A stretch of 64,000 nt of DNA from JAVVHH01 sp964235765 (GCA_964235765.1 CAXSDH010000005.1:32838-96837), one strand, 5' to 3'. Counted from the stretch's first letter, positions 50,761-59,986 are shown. Made by a program: numbers and translations. Notes: generated by a model from the letters alone, not told the origin.

Positions 50761-51795
50761 TTGGACATTGCCACCACGCCGTTGCCGCCGCCGGGCACGC
50801 CGATCCTCGATGCCGAGCCGGATGCGCTGGCGCAGCTCGTGGGCCTTGTTGGTCCGGATATCGCCGCTTGCAATCGCGCCATCGTCGCACGCATGAACAG
50901 CCCGGTGGCCTTGATCCCGCAGTTGGCGGCGCACATCGTTGCCGCTGGCGGGAAGCGGCTGCGGCCCTTGCTGACCTTGGCGACCGCCAGGATGTGCGGT
51001 TATGATGGCGTCCGCCACATCGACTTGGCGGCCTGCGTCGAGTTCATCCATACCGCGACCCTGCTGCATGACGATGTCGTGGACGAAAGCCTGTTGCGAC
51101 GCGGCCTGTCCAGCGCCAATTCCGTGTTCGGCAACAAGGCTTCGGTGCTGGTCGGCGACTTCCTGTTTGCCCGGGCATTCCAGCTCATGGTGGCCGACGG
51201 CTCGCTGCAGGTATTGGCCATTCTGTCCAAGGCGGCTGCTACGATCGCCGAGGGGGAGGTCCTGCAGCTCGTCACCCAGAATGATCTGTCCACCTCCGAG
51301 GCGCAGTACCTGGAGGTCATCCGTGGCAAGACGGCGGCACTGTTCGCGGCGGCCTGCCAGGTGGGCGCGGTGGTGGCCGATCGGCCCGCCGCCGAGCAAC
51401 ACGCGTTGGCCGAGTACGGCACCAATCTGGGCATCGCCTTCCAACTGGTCGATGACGCCCTCGATTACACCGCCGACCAGGCCACGCTGGGCAAGACCGT
51501 GGGCGACGACTTCCGCGAAGGCAAGGTCACCTTGCCGGTGCTGGCCGCGTACCGCTCAGCCGACGCGGAGGAGCGGAAGTTCTGGGTCCGCACCATCGAG
51601 GCGAGCAGCCAGACTGGGACAGACCTGGACCGGGCCATGACCCTCATCGCCCGCTGCGGCGCCATTCGCACCACGCTCGATCATGCGTCCGGGTTCGCCG
51701 ACAGCGCGAAGGTGGCACTGGCAGCCTTCCCGCCCAGCCCGTTGCGCGACGCCCTGGCGAACGTCGCCGACTACACCGTCAGCCGCGCGAGCTAA
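50761..51795 (+). CDS. Polyprenyl (octaprenyl/decaprenyl-type) diphosphate synthase
   Basis: 344 aa from TTG 50761, which has GGAG six bases upstream. Trans-prenyltransferase fold with the two Asp-rich motifs LLHDDVVDE (Asp104-Asp108) and QLVDDALDY (Asp231-Asp235), plus GGKRLRP for diphosphate binding and the GDF (VGDFLFARAF) segment. It builds the long side chain of ubiquinone from isopentenyl diphosphate units; the small residue upstream of the first motif suits a long-chain product. It converges with the aminotransferase gene, overlapping it by 17 bases at the stops. Confidence 0.92.
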   Translation: MDIATTPLPPPGTPILDAEPDALAQLVGLVGPDIAACNRAIVARMNSPVALIPQLAAHIVAAGGKRLRPLLTLATARMCGYDGVRHIDLAACVEFIHTATLLHDDVVDESLLRRGLSSANSVFGNKASVLVGDFLFARAFQLMVADGSLQVLAILSKAAATIAEGEVLQLVTQNDLSTSEAQYLEVIRGKTAALFAAACQVGAVVADRPAAEQHALAEYGTNLGIAFQLVDDALDYTADQATLGKTVGDDFREGKVTLPVLAAYRSADAEERKFWVRTIEASSQTGTDLDRAMTLIARCGAIRTTLDHASGFADSAKVALAAFPPSPLRDALANVADYTVSRAS

Positions 51796-53188
51796 CGACC
51801 GCGATCCGCTCGCGGCGCAAGTGGACGGCCAGCTCGTCGAGGGCGAGGCCGACCCGGTCCAGCATCTCGGCGACCTCGTCCTTGGTCATGATCAACGGCG
51901 GGCTGAACGCCAGGGTGTCGCCCGGCAAGGCGCGTGCGATCACGCCGTGCGCTTCGCAGAGCTTGGCCAAGCGCGCGCCGACCTTGTCCTGGGCGTCGAA
52001 GTTGCGCCGGGCCGCGCGGTCGGCCACCAGCTCCACGCCCGCCACCATGCCGACACCGCGGACCTCGCCCACCAGTTCGTGCTCCGCGAAGCGGCGCCGC
52101 AGCTCCTCCTGCATGAAGGCTCCGACCGCCTGGACATGGTCCACGAGGCCCATCTCGTCATAGATCTTGAGCGTTTCGATGGCGACGGCGGCCGGGACTG
52201 GGTGGCCGGAATAGGTGTAGCCGTGGCCGAAGGTACCGATCGCGTGGCTCTCATCGGCCAGCGCCTGGAACACGCGGTCGTTTACCATCACGGCCGAGAT
52301 CGGCAGGTAAGAGGATGACAGCGCCTTGGCGCAGGTAAGGATATCCGGCTCCACCCCGAACGTCTGGCTGCCCCAGTAGCTGCCGGTGCGACCGAAACCG
52401 CAGATGACCTCGTCGGCCACCAGCAACACGTCGTAGCGGCGCAGCACGGCCTGGATCTTCCCGAAGTAGGTCCGCGGCGGCACGATCACGCCCCCGGCGC
52501 CCATCACCGGCTCGGCGAACATCGCGGCCACCGTGTCCGGCCCTTCGGCCAGGATCAGCTTCTCGAGTTCCTCGGCGCAGCGGGTGGCGAACGCCTCCTC
52601 GGACTCGTCCGGCTCGGCGCCGTGGTAGAAATGCGGGGTCATGGTGTGGATGAAGCCCGGCAGTGGGATATCGAAGCTGCGATGGTTGTTCGGCAGCCCG
52701 GTGATCGACCCGGCGGCGATGGTGATCCCGTGGTAGCCCTTGATCCGGCCGATGATCTTCTTCTTGGCCGTCCGGCCGAGGGCGTTGCTGTAGTACCACG
52801 CCATCTTGACGGCGGTGTCGTTCGCCTCGGAGCCGGAATTGGCGAAGAACACCTTGCTCATCGGCACCGGGGCGCGGGCGATCAGCATCTCCGAGAGATC
52901 GATCAGCGGCTCGTGCGACTTGGCGGTGAACGAGTGGTAGAACGGCAGCTTGAGCATCTGGTCGTAGGCCGCCTTGGCCAGCCGCTCGTTGCTGAACCCC
53001 AGGCTCGCGCACCACAGCCCGGCGACGCTCTCGATATAGTCCTTCCCGGCGTCGTCGTACACCCGCACCCCCTTGCCGCGGGTGATGATCATCGGGCCCT
53101 GCTCCTGATGTGCCCTCAGGTCGGTATAGGGGTGCAATACGTGGGCGACGTCGCGGGCGGCGGCGGAGTTGGCGCGGGGAGGGCTCAT
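51779..53188 (-). CDS. Class III PLP aminotransferase (omega-amino acid:pyruvate/GABA type)
   Basis: 469 aa. Typical omega-aminotransferase features: RVYDDAGKDYIESVAGLWCA near the N-terminus, FFANSGSEANDTAVKMAWYY, GYHGITIAAGSITG, VVADEV-like LLVADEVICGFGRTG, and the PLP lysine Lys288 in TCAKALSSSYLP. It transfers the amino group of an omega-amino acid, GABA, beta-alanine or polyamine to pyruvate or similar; sequence alone does not choose. Monocistronic on this strand, with pyrE ending 65 bases upstream of its start. Confidence 0.9.
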   Translation of the reverse strand: MSPPRANSAAARDVAHVLHPYTDLRAHQEQGPMIITRGKGVRVYDDAGKDYIESVAGLWCASLGFSNERLAKAAYDQMLKLPFYHSFTAKSHEPLIDLSEMLIARAPVPMSKVFFANSGSEANDTAVKMAWYYSNALGRTAKKKIIGRIKGYHGITIAAGSITGLPNNHRSFDIPLPGFIHTMTPHFYHGAEPDESEEAFATRCAEELEKLILAEGPDTVAAMFAEPVMGAGGVIVPPRTYFGKIQAVLRRYDVLLVADEVICGFGRTGSYWGSQTFGVEPDILTCAKALSSSYLPISAVMVNDRVFQALADESHAIGTFGHGYTYSGHPVPAAVAIETLKIYDEMGLVDHVQAVGAFMQEELRRRFAEHELVGEVRGVGMVAGVELVADRAARRNFDAQDKVGARLAKLCEAHGVIARALPGDTLAFSPPLIMTKDEVAEMLDRVGLALDELAVHLRRERIAVVSSRG

Positions 53189-53253
53189 GAAGGACCTGCT
53201 ATCGAGGGACAGCCGAGCTTAGGCCCTTTCCCGCGCCGGTTGGAACCCCGGCG

Positions 53254-53982
53254 TTACGCGTCGAGCGCCGCCTTGCGCTCGGCAGCCTCGGCCGCCGATG
53301 CGACGCCGCCATGTGCGGCCGACCAGGCGACCGGGTTTTCCAGGAAGCGGCGCACTTCCGCCAGCGCGGGTTCGGCGAAATACGGCCGGTCCCGGCAGGC
53401 CTCCAGCACGTCCCACCAGGTGCAGAGGTGGTGCAGGGTTATGTCCATCTTGGCCAGCGTTTCGAAGCTGCCGGGGAACACGCCGTAGAAGAACACCACG
53501 AACGCATGATTCACCAGGGCGCCGGCATCGCGCAGCGACTGGGCGAAGCGGATCTTGGACTGGCCGTCGGTGGTCAGGTCCTCGACAAGCAGGGTGCGAA
53601 GGCCTTCCGGCACATCGCCTTCGATCAAAGCATTGCGTCCGAAACCCTTGGGTTTCTTGCGGACGTAGGCCATGGGCGTCATCATCCGGTCGGCGATCCA
53701 GGCGGCAAAGGGGATGCCTGCGGTCTCGCCGCCCGCTACGGCCTCGATCGTCTCGTAGCCGACGTGGCGGCCGATCTTCTCGGCGGCCAGCTCGCAAATG
53801 CGGGCACGGGCGCGGGGAAAATAGATGATGCGGCGGCAATCGATGTAGACGGGCGACTTCCAGCCGGAGGTGAACGTGTAGGGCTCTTCGGGCCGGAAGT
53901 TCACTGCCTTGATCTCCAGCAGGATACGCGCCGTGGTCAGCGCCGCGTCCCGGTCCCAATCCGTCATGTGTTCCGCTGCCAT
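53254..53982 (-). CDS. pyrE: Orotate phosphoribosyltransferase
   Basis: 242 aa. Type I phosphoribosyltransferase: the PRPP-binding motif TLLVEDLTTDG, the OPRTase N-terminal EPYTFTSGWKSPVYIDCRR and the VRKKPKGFGRN loop with catalytic lysines. It makes OMP from orotate and PRPP in pyrimidine synthesis. Start ATG 53982 fits the family; a second Met five residues later is possible. The open frame upstream is the antisense of dmlA. The C-terminal ~40 residues (after RFLENPVAWS) extend past the usual core and are Ala-rich. Confidence 0.9.
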   Translation of the reverse strand: MAAEHMTDWDRDAALTTARILLEIKAVNFRPEEPYTFTSGWKSPVYIDCRRIIYFPRARARICELAAEKIGRHVGYETIEAVAGGETAGIPFAAWIADRMMTPMAYVRKKPKGFGRNALIEGDVPEGLRTLLVEDLTTDGQSKIRFAQSLRDAGALVNHAFVVFFYGVFPGSFETLAKMDITLHHLCTWWDVLEACRDRPYFAEPALAEVRRFLENPVAWSAAHGGVASAAEAAERKAALDA

Positions 53983-54060
53983 CGTCCCGCCCCTCGCCAG
54001 GCTCCGTCCTAGACCGCCGGGCGGCGAGCGTCCAATCTGGCGGGAACGAAGGGGAAGCGC

Positions 54061-55131
54061 ATGGACCGGACCTATAAGATCGCGGCGATACCGGGTGACG
54101 GCATCGGCAAGGAGACGGTGCCCGAGGGCATGCGGGTGATGGAGGCCGCAGCGACGCGCTTCGGCTTCAAGCTCGGCATCACCGATTACGACTGGTCGTG
54201 CGACCGCTTCAAGCGGGAGGGCGCGATGATGCCGGAAGACGGCCTGGAGCAACTGCGCCGGCACGATGCGGTGTTCCTGGGCGCAGTCGGCTGGCCGGAT
54301 GTGCCGGATCATGTCTCCCTATGGGGCCTGCTGATCCCGATCCGCCGCGGCTTCGACCAGTATGCCAGCGTGCGGCCGTGCAGGCTGATGCCCGGCGCCC
54401 GCACGCCGCTGGCCGGCCGTACCGAGAAGGACATCGACTTCTACGTGGTGCGCGAGAACACCGAGGGCGAGTATTCCAGCCTGGGCGGCCGCTTGTTCGA
54501 AGGCACCGACCGCGAGTTCGTCACCCAGCAGAGCGTGTTCAGCCGGCACGGCGTGGACCGCATCCTGAAATACGCCTTCGAGCTGGCGCAGACCCGGCCG
54601 CGCCGCAAACTCACCTCCGCCACGAAATCGAACGGCATCACGATCACGATGCCATATTGGGACGAGCGCTTCGCCGCCATGGCCAAGAGCTACCCCGGCG
54701 TCGCCACGGACCAGTTCCACATCGACATCCTCTGCGCCCACTTCGTGCAGCATCCGGATTGGTTCGACGTGGTGGTGGGGAGCAACCTGTTCGGCGACAT
54801 CCTCAGCGACCTCGGACCCGCGGTGGCCGGCAGCATCGGCATCGCGCCCAGCGCCAACATCAACCCCGAACGCACCCACCCCAGCATGTTCGAGCCGGTG
54901 CACGGCTCCGCCCCCGATATCGCGGGGCAGCACATCTGCAACCCGATCGGCCAGGTTTGGTCGGGCGCGATGATGCTGGAACACCTGGGAGAGACCGACG
55001 CGGCGGCCGCCGTCGTCCGCGCCATCGAGACGCTGCTGCGTGAAGGCGGGCCGCGCACGCGGGACATGGGCGGCCAGGCAGGGACCGAGGAAGTCGGCCG
55101 CGCCCTGGCAGAGATCGTGGCCACGGGATAG
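54061..55131 (+). CDS. dmlA: D-malate/tartrate dehydrogenase (decarboxylating), TTUC family
   Basis: 356 aa. Follows E. coli DmlA closely: IAAIPGDGIGKETVPEGMRV, GAVGWPDVPDHVSLWG, DFYVVRENTEGEYSSLGGR, LTSATKSNGITITMPYWDER and SNLFGDILSDLGPA with the metal-binding Asp residues. The enzyme oxidatively decarboxylates D-malate (and tartrate) with NAD and Mn/Mg. GGGGAAG precedes ATG 54061. It is divergent from pyrE (78 bases). Not in an obvious tartrate operon here. Confidence 0.9.
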   Translation: MDRTYKIAAIPGDGIGKETVPEGMRVMEAAATRFGFKLGITDYDWSCDRFKREGAMMPEDGLEQLRRHDAVFLGAVGWPDVPDHVSLWGLLIPIRRGFDQYASVRPCRLMPGARTPLAGRTEKDIDFYVVRENTEGEYSSLGGRLFEGTDREFVTQQSVFSRHGVDRILKYAFELAQTRPRRKLTSATKSNGITITMPYWDERFAAMAKSYPGVATDQFHIDILCAHFVQHPDWFDVVVGSNLFGDILSDLGPAVAGSIGIAPSANINPERTHPSMFEPVHGSAPDIAGQHICNPIGQVWSGAMMLEHLGETDAAAAVVRAIETLLREGGPRTRDMGGQAGTEEVGRALAEIVATG

Positions 55132-55205
55132 CGCGGCTTGCGTGCGGCGGGACCAAGTCCTACATTACGGCGTTCGTGAGAACGAGTCGCAATTAGGGGT
55201 TGGCA

Positions 55206-55445
55206 GTGGTTCGTGAGGTCAGCACGATTGCAAGGCGGTGCGAGCGGGCGGTCGTCACGGCCTACCGCGAACTGCGCGGCTTCGGCAACGCCGACCCCGA
55301 CGCGTTTCGCGCCTGCACCACCCTGTATCGCATCCATCATCCGGAAGCTTCGTTGAACGAGGCGCGCCGGCTGGTCGCGGAGTGGATCGACCATCACGTG
55401 GTGCAGGCCAAAACCGGGCCGACGCCCGGCTGCGAGTGCGACTAG
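55206..55445 (+). CDS. Small conserved hypothetical protein
   Basis: 79 aa from GTG 55206, six bases after AGGGG; TTG 55200 is in frame but would sit on that site. Helical, soluble: CERAVVTAYRELRGFGNADP then FRACTTLYRIHHPEASLNEA and RRLVAEWIDHHVV, with a terminal Cys-rich CECD. No domain recognised. It is likely a real gene because of the ribosome-binding site, its normal codon pattern and its position in an otherwise empty interval, but no function can be offered. Confidence 0.6.
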   Translation: MVREVSTIARRCERAVVTAYRELRGFGNADPDAFRACTTLYRIHHPEASLNEARRLVAEWIDHHVVQAKTGPTPGCECD

Positions 55446-55460
55446 GCCCGGCAACCCGCC

Positions 55461-56183
55461 CTATGTGCGTGCCCAGACGATAGCGGCGCGAGCCAGCGCG
55501 TCGACGGTGTCGACGATCGGCACCGCTAGCGCCTGCCAAGGTCCGGCCTGGATGCCGAGCGGAATTTCGGTGCATCCCAGCACGACGGCTCGGGCTCCCC
55601 GGCCGCGGAGCAGTTCCACCGCTTCGGCCAACGGTGCGTAGGCGTCCGCCACTCGATTGGCTTTGACGGCGGCGATGGCGGGCGTGACCAGCCGGGCCAT
55701 CTCCGCGTCGTCCGGCTGTAGGCAAGGCCAGCCCAGCGCCTCCAGCCGCTCCTGGTACAAGCGCATTTCCAGGGTGGCCGCAGTGCCCATCACGCCGACC
55801 AGCCCGGGGCCGACGCCCTGGCGCCGCAGGTCGGCGGCGGCGGCATCGATGATGTGCAAGATCGGCAATGAGGTCGCGGCCCGCATGCCGTCGATCCAGC
55901 CATGCGCCGTGTTGCACGGGATGGCGACGGCGCCGCAGCCCGCAGCGGCCAGGCTGTGCAGGCCGTGCACCAGCCAGGGCAGGGGGTCCGGCCCGGCGCC
56001 CCGCCAGGCCAGGCCGCGGTCGGGCACGCGAGGGTCGGACCACAGCACGGCCGGGATATGGTCTTGGTCGCGCCCGGCCGGGGTGAGCAGGGTCAGCCGG
56101 GCCATGAAGTGGGCGCTGGCGAGCGGCCCCATGCCGCCCAGCACACCGAGAATCCTGCCGGCGCCCGGCGATACGTTGTCCAT
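55461..56183 (-). CDS. Aspartate/glutamate racemase family protein
   Basis: 240 aa. Opens with GRILGVLGGMGPLASAHFMA, the usual start of the family, and has both catalytic cysteines: Cys90 in IPCNTAHGWID and Cys204 in LGCTEIPLG. The two-Cys arrangement makes racemisation of Asp, Glu or a related amino acid likely. Start ATG 56183 is 43 bases from the divergent phosphodiesterase gene. Substrate not determinable. Confidence 0.88.
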   Translation of the reverse strand: MDNVSPGAGRILGVLGGMGPLASAHFMARLTLLTPAGRDQDHIPAVLWSDPRVPDRGLAWRGAGPDPLPWLVHGLHSLAAAGCGAVAIPCNTAHGWIDGMRAATSLPILHIIDAAAADLRRQGVGPGLVGVMGTAATLEMRLYQERLEALGWPCLQPDDAEMARLVTPAIAAVKANRVADAYAPLAEAVELLRGRGARAVVLGCTEIPLGIQAGPWQALAVPIVDTVDALARAAIVWART

Positions 56184-56226
56184 AATCCATCTTGACCAGG
56201 GCGCAGGCTGCCAGCAAGCACTTGGC

Positions 56227-57102
56227 ATGTTCGACGTGCAAGGCCACCGCGGCGCCCGCGGCCTGTTCCCCGAAAACACCATCCAGGGCTTCGAGGCTGC
56301 CGCCCGCCTCGGCGTGCGCTGCTTCGAACTCGATGTGGGCGTCACGCGTGACGGAGTCGCCGTCGTGCATCACGACCCCGCGCTGAATCCGGACCTCGCG
56401 CGCGGGGCGGACGGCGCGTGGCTGCCGGCCCCCGGCCCCCTGCTGCGCGACCTGACCTTTGCGGACCTGGCCGCATACGACGTGGGCCGCATCCGGCCAG
56501 GCACGGCCTATGCCGGGCTGTACGGCAGCCAAACTCCGCAGGACGGCGCGCGCATCCCAGCATTGGAGCAGGTGCTGCGCCTGCCCGGGCTGCGGTTCAA
56601 CATCGAACTGAAGCTGCTGCCCGGACATCCTGAGTGGACCGTGGCCGCCGAGGAGATGGCCGACCGCGTGCTGCGGGTCATCGATGGCGCGGACGCGGCG
56701 TCGCGCGTCGTGGTGCAGTCGTTCGACTGGCGGGCGCCGCGGCATGTTCGCCAGGTCCGGCCCGATATCGCGCGTGGCTGGCTGACCCGGGCCGAGACTG
56801 TCGCGGACGCGTTGCTCTGGCGCGGCATCCCGCCAGCTTCCCCCGGCCCAGCTTCCCCCGGCATGAATGCGGTGCCCGACGCCATCCGGGAGGAAGGTGG
56901 CGGAACATGGACGCCGTTCCACACGGAGCTGACCCGGCCCCTGCTGGCCCGGGCGCAGGCGCTTGGGCTGAAGGTGATCCCCTGGACGGTCAACGAGCCT
57001 TCCGACATGCGCCGGCTGATCCGCTGGGGCGCCGATGGGCTGATCACGGACTGGCCGGACCGGGCGCTGGCTTTGCAGGCCCGTAACGCCTCGGTCTCCT
57101 GA
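56227..57102 (+). CDS. Glycerophosphodiester phosphodiesterase
   Basis: 291 aa, cytoplasmic type (no signal peptide). GDPD motif residues: His7 and Arg8 (GHRGARG), ENTIQGFEAA, the metal-binding ELDV (Glu34, Asp36) and His48/49 (VVHHDP). Later FNIELKL and GLKVIPWTVNEP then WGADGLITDWPD. It splits glycerophosphodiesters to glycerol 3-phosphate and an alcohol, feeding glpD. A 15-bp tandem duplication at 56833-56862 puts a repeated PASPG pair into a loop before the C-terminal strands. Confidence 0.92.
   Translation: MFDVQGHRGARGLFPENTIQGFEAAARLGVRCFELDVGVTRDGVAVVHHDPALNPDLARGADGAWLPAPGPLLRDLTFADLAAYDVGRIRPGTAYAGLYGSQTPQDGARIPALEQVLRLPGLRFNIELKLLPGHPEWTVAAEEMADRVLRVIDGADAASRVVVQSFDWRAPRHVRQVRPDIARGWLTRAETVADALLWRGIPPASPGPASPGMNAVPDAIREEGGGTWTPFHTELTRPLLARAQALGLKVIPWTVNEPSDMRRLIRWGADGLITDWPDRALALQARNASVS
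56833..56862 (+). repeat. 15-bp perfect tandem duplication inside the phosphodiesterase gene
   Basis: Two identical head-to-tail copies of CCAGCTTCCCCCGGC (56833-56847 and 56848-56862). In frame, they encode the repeated ASPGP loop of the glycerophosphodiesterase. Multiple of three, so the reading frame is kept; such repeats change by slippage. Confidence 0.8.
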
Positions 57103-57117
57103 GCCCGGCCGCCCGTT

Positions 57118-57483
57118 TTAGCGCCGCGCCTTTCGCGCCGCGTATTTGGCGTCCCGCGCGGCCTTGCGTTCGGCTTTGATGGCTTCGTCCCGCGCAGCCT
57201 GCTCGACGGCCCGCGCAGCCGCCTCGGCAGCAGCGGCGGCTTCGGCTTCAAGGCGGGCCGTGTCGGCGGCGACGATTCGCACCGCCTCGGCTTCCTTCAG
57301 CGTCTTGCGTTCCGCGCTACGGATGTCGCGCGCCTCGATGATGGCGCGGCGCTCGGCTTGGCGTGCGAGCACGGCCGGGTCGTCGGCCGGCGGCCGCGCG
57401 CGGAACGTCTCCAGCAACGCCTTCTTGGCGTCGGCGGCGGCGGTGGCGCGGTCTTTGAAGGTGCTGCCCTTGAAGGCGGCCAT
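57118..57483 (-). CDS. DUF6481-type Ala/Arg/Lys-rich small protein
   Basis: 121 aa. Begins MAAFKGSTFKDRATAAADAK and continues as an almost uninterrupted charged Ala-rich helix (EARDIRSAERKTLKEAEAVR, then AAAEAAARAVEQAARDEAIK), ending in basic RKARR. The beginning and length match DUF6481 proteins of alphaproteobacteria, whose function is unknown. Likely a long helix or coiled coil, possibly nucleic-acid binding because of its basic tail. It converges with the phosphodiesterase gene. Confidence 0.75.
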   Translation of the reverse strand: MAAFKGSTFKDRATAAADAKKALLETFRARPPADDPAVLARQAERRAIIEARDIRSAERKTLKEAEAVRIVAADTARLEAEAAAAAEAAARAVEQAARDEAIKAERKAARDAKYAARKARR

Positions 57484-57513
57484 ATGTACTCTCTCCAGGT
57501 TGCAGATGGGCTT

Positions 57514-58347
57514 CTAGCGCCGTTCCGGTCCGGCTTCCAACAGCGCCAGGTTCTGCTGCGCCAAATCGCCGGTGGCGCTGTCGGGTGAAAGCTGGATCGC
57601 CTGCTCCCAGTCCCGCCGCGCGCCGGCCTGGTCGCCGCGGCGCTGGCGCAGGATGCCGCGCTCCAGCAAGGCATCCGGGTTCTCGCCGTCCTGGGCGAAC
57701 GCGCGGTCGATATCGTCCTGCGCGAGGTCGAGTTGCTCCAGGTGGCGCCACGCGGCGGCGCGGAAAACCAGCGCGTCGGCCCGGCGCGGATCGAGGTCGA
57801 GCGCATGGGTCAGGTCGTCCACCGCGTCGTGGTAGCGCTCGAGGCTGGCGGCGGCGATCGAACGGTCGATCAGCAGGTCCGCATCGTCCGGCGTCATCGA
57901 CAGCGCTAGCGTGGCGGAGCCGTAGGCGCGGTCCGGCGTGCCGGCGATCAGCCAAGCCTGGCCTGCCTGGCCGTAGATCGAGGCCCGCGCCGCCGGGGGC
58001 GCCTTGCTGCGCCCGGCCAGCTTATCCATGAGTTCCGCCCCTTTCTCCGGCTCGCCGAGCGCGATTTCGGCCAGGGCCAGGCAATGCGTCGCGCCCTCGC
58101 CGCCGCCCGTCGCCTCCCACGCATCGGCGAACGCGCGGGCGCCGCTCGGGTCGGTGTTGAGCATGGCCATGCACTTGTCATAATCCTCGCCCTCGGCGAT
58201 GCGGGGCGGGATCGGGGGAACGGGCAGCATTTCCAGCGAGGCGGGCGCGGCCTCCGGGCCGGCTTGACGCTGCCACCATACTCCTGCGGCCGCCATGGCA
58301 AGGCCCAAGGCCACCACGGCGCCGACGACCGCGCTTCGATTCGCCAT
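57514..58347 (-). CDS. TPR-repeat protein with N-terminal membrane anchor
   Basis: 277 aa. An N-terminal hydrophobic segment (SAVVGAVVALGLAMAAAGVW) anchors it in the inner membrane facing the periplasm, or is a signal peptide. Several TPR motifs follow: DLLIDRSIAAASLERYHDAV, ADALVFRAAAWRHLEQLDLA and PDALLERGILRQRRGDQAGA. Probable scaffold for protein contacts; partner unknown. It lies divergent from the SDR gene (55 bases between starts) and 30 bases from the DUF6481 gene. Confidence 0.82.
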   Translation of the reverse strand: MANRSAVVGAVVALGLAMAAAGVWWQRQAGPEAAPASLEMLPVPPIPPRIAEGEDYDKCMAMLNTDPSGARAFADAWEATGGGEGATHCLALAEIALGEPEKGAELMDKLAGRSKAPPAARASIYGQAGQAWLIAGTPDRAYGSATLALSMTPDDADLLIDRSIAAASLERYHDAVDDLTHALDLDPRRADALVFRAAAWRHLEQLDLAQDDIDRAFAQDGENPDALLERGILRQRRGDQAGARRDWEQAIQLSPDSATGDLAQQNLALLEAGPERR

Positions 58348-58402
58348 TACGTTCCCACTTTACCCTCACGATCTCGCGCCGGCAAACGACAGAGGCTACC
58401 CG

Positions 58403-59278
58403 ATGGACGCAATCCAGCTGCTCGTATTCGGCTTGGGCTATACCGGAACCGCGATCGCTGCCCGGGCGGCGGCGATGGGATGGCGGGTGGTGGCGACCAG
58501 CCGCAGGCCGGAACGGCTCGCCCCGCCCCCGGGGGTCGTGTTGATCGGCGCTGCGCATGCCGCGGAGGCGCTGCCCCAAACCACCCACCTCGTGCAAACC
58601 GCGCCCCCCGGCGAACATGGCGACCCGGCGCTGCTCAGCTTCGGGCGAGAGCTTGCCGCGGCACCCCGCCTGCGCTGGGCCGGGCTGCTGTCCACCACCG
58701 GCGTCTATGGCGACCGGGCGGGCGGCTGGGTGGACGAGGATACCGCGCCGGCGCCCAGCGGCTCCCGCGGCCAGCGCCGGCTGGATGCGGAACGCCAGTG
58801 GCGTGCCGCGTTCGAGCGTTGTGCCGTGGATGTGTTCCGCGTGGCGGGCATTTACGGGCCGGGCCGCTCGGCCTTCGATGATCTCCGGGCCGGGCGGGCG
58901 CGCCGGGTGGAGCGGCCGGGCCATCTGTTCGGCCGGGTTCACCGGGACGACATCGCGGCCGCGGTGCTTGCCGCGATGCAGCAGCAACGGCCGCCAGGTG
59001 CGCGCGTGCTGAACCTCGCCGACGACGAGCCGGCCGCCTCGGCAGACGTGGTGGCGGAGGCGGCCGGCCTGCTCGGCGTGGCCCCGCCGCCGTTGATCCC
59101 GTTCCACCAGGCAGCAGGCGCCATGAGCGCGATGGGGCGCAGTTTCTGGGCGGAGAACCGCCGGGTCGCCAGCCGAAAGACCCAGGCGGCCTTGGGCCTG
59201 CGATGGGCGTATCCGAGCTACCGCGAGGGCCTACGCGCCATCCTCGAGCAGGAGGCCGGCGAGCGCGCCACGCAGTAA
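58403..59278 (+). CDS. SDR/NAD-dependent epimerase-like protein (YeeZ type)
   Basis: 291 aa. Rossmann start LLVFGLGYTGTAIAARAAAM (an atypical GxGxxG: GLGYTG), then LSTTGVYGD and a Ser/Thr-Gly-Val-Tyr pattern, RVAGIYGPGRSAFDDLRAG, and HRDDIAAAV typical of extended/atypical SDR proteins such as E. coli YeeZ. The usual YxxxK pair is replaced by a shifted arrangement, so catalytic activity is uncertain. Its last 48 bases overlap the opposite-strand hydrolase gene. Confidence 0.85.
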   Translation: MDAIQLLVFGLGYTGTAIAARAAAMGWRVVATSRRPERLAPPPGVVLIGAAHAAEALPQTTHLVQTAPPGEHGDPALLSFGRELAAAPRLRWAGLLSTTGVYGDRAGGWVDEDTAPAPSGSRGQRRLDAERQWRAAFERCAVDVFRVAGIYGPGRSAFDDLRAGRARRVERPGHLFGRVHRDDIAAAVLAAMQQQRPPGARVLNLADDEPAASADVVAEAAGLLGVAPPPLIPFHQAAGAMSAMGRSFWAENRRVASRKTQAALGLRWAYPSYREGLRAILEQEAGERATQ

Positions 59279-59986
59279 TGCCAGGTCCTGCGGGCGGGAA
59301 AGGCGATGGTCGCCGTCTTTTATGAGCGTGACCTGCACGTCGGCGGCCACCAGGCGCTCTGCCAGGCGCACGGCCGTTTGCCACGGCACGTCGGCGTCTT
59401 GCTGGCCTTGCAGCAGGCGCACGGGGCAGGCGAGGGGGATGGGGTGGTCCAGCAGCAGCCGGGTGCGCCCGTCCTCGATCAGGCGCCTGGTCACGGGATA
59501 GGGTTCGCCATACTGGCTCGGCACCGGCAGCACGCCGTCCCGCATCAGGGCGGCGCGCTCGGCGGGGGTCATTGCCTCCCACATCAGGGTTTCGGTGAAG
59601 TCAGGCGCGGCGGCGATGCCGATCAGGCCGGCAACCCGGCCGGGGCGAGCGAGGGCGGCCAACAGGGCGATCCAGCCACCCATGCTGGAGCCGACCAGCG
59701 CCAGCTTGCCCTGCGTCAGCCGGTCGATCAGCAGCAGCGCGTCGTCGGTCCAGATGCCGATGCTGCCCAGGGTGAACTGGCCGCCGCTGGCCCCGTGGCC
59801 CGAGTAGTCCAGCCGCAAGCAGGCGACGCCGTGCGCGGCGCAGAACGCCTCCACCTCGAGGGCCTTGGCGCCGGACATGTCGCTTCTGTAACCCGGCAGG
59901 AAGACGGTCGTGGGGCCGCGCCCGGGCGTAAGCACACAGGCGAGTTCCACGCCGTCCGCGCGCGCCAGCCTTCCTACCTCGTGCAT
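59231..59986 (-). CDS. Alpha/beta hydrolase (prolyl-oligopeptidase-like esterase)
   Basis: 251 aa from ATG 59986. The nucleophile elbow GSSMGGWIAL (Ser101), an oxyanion GYRSDMSGAKA segment, RLDYSGHGASGG, a late QDADVPW Asp and GDHRLSRP His give a complete catalytic triad. No lid domain to speak of. Substrate unknown; palmitoyl-thioesterase ABHD10-like relatives come to mind from the FLPGYRSDM signature. The frame is open upstream to 60046, but the family N-terminus fits 59986. It overlaps the SDR gene tail by 48 bases. Confidence 0.88.
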   Translation of the reverse strand: MHEVGRLARADGVELACVLTPGRGPTTVFLPGYRSDMSGAKALEVEAFCAAHGVACLRLDYSGHGASGGQFTLGSIGIWTDDALLLIDRLTQGKLALVGSSMGGWIALLAALARPGRVAGLIGIAAAPDFTETLMWEAMTPAERAALMRDGVLPVPSQYGEPYPVTRRLIEDGRTRLLLDHPIPLACPVRLLQGQQDADVPWQTAVRLAERLVAADVQVTLIKDGDHRLSRPQDLALLRGALAGLLLEDGA

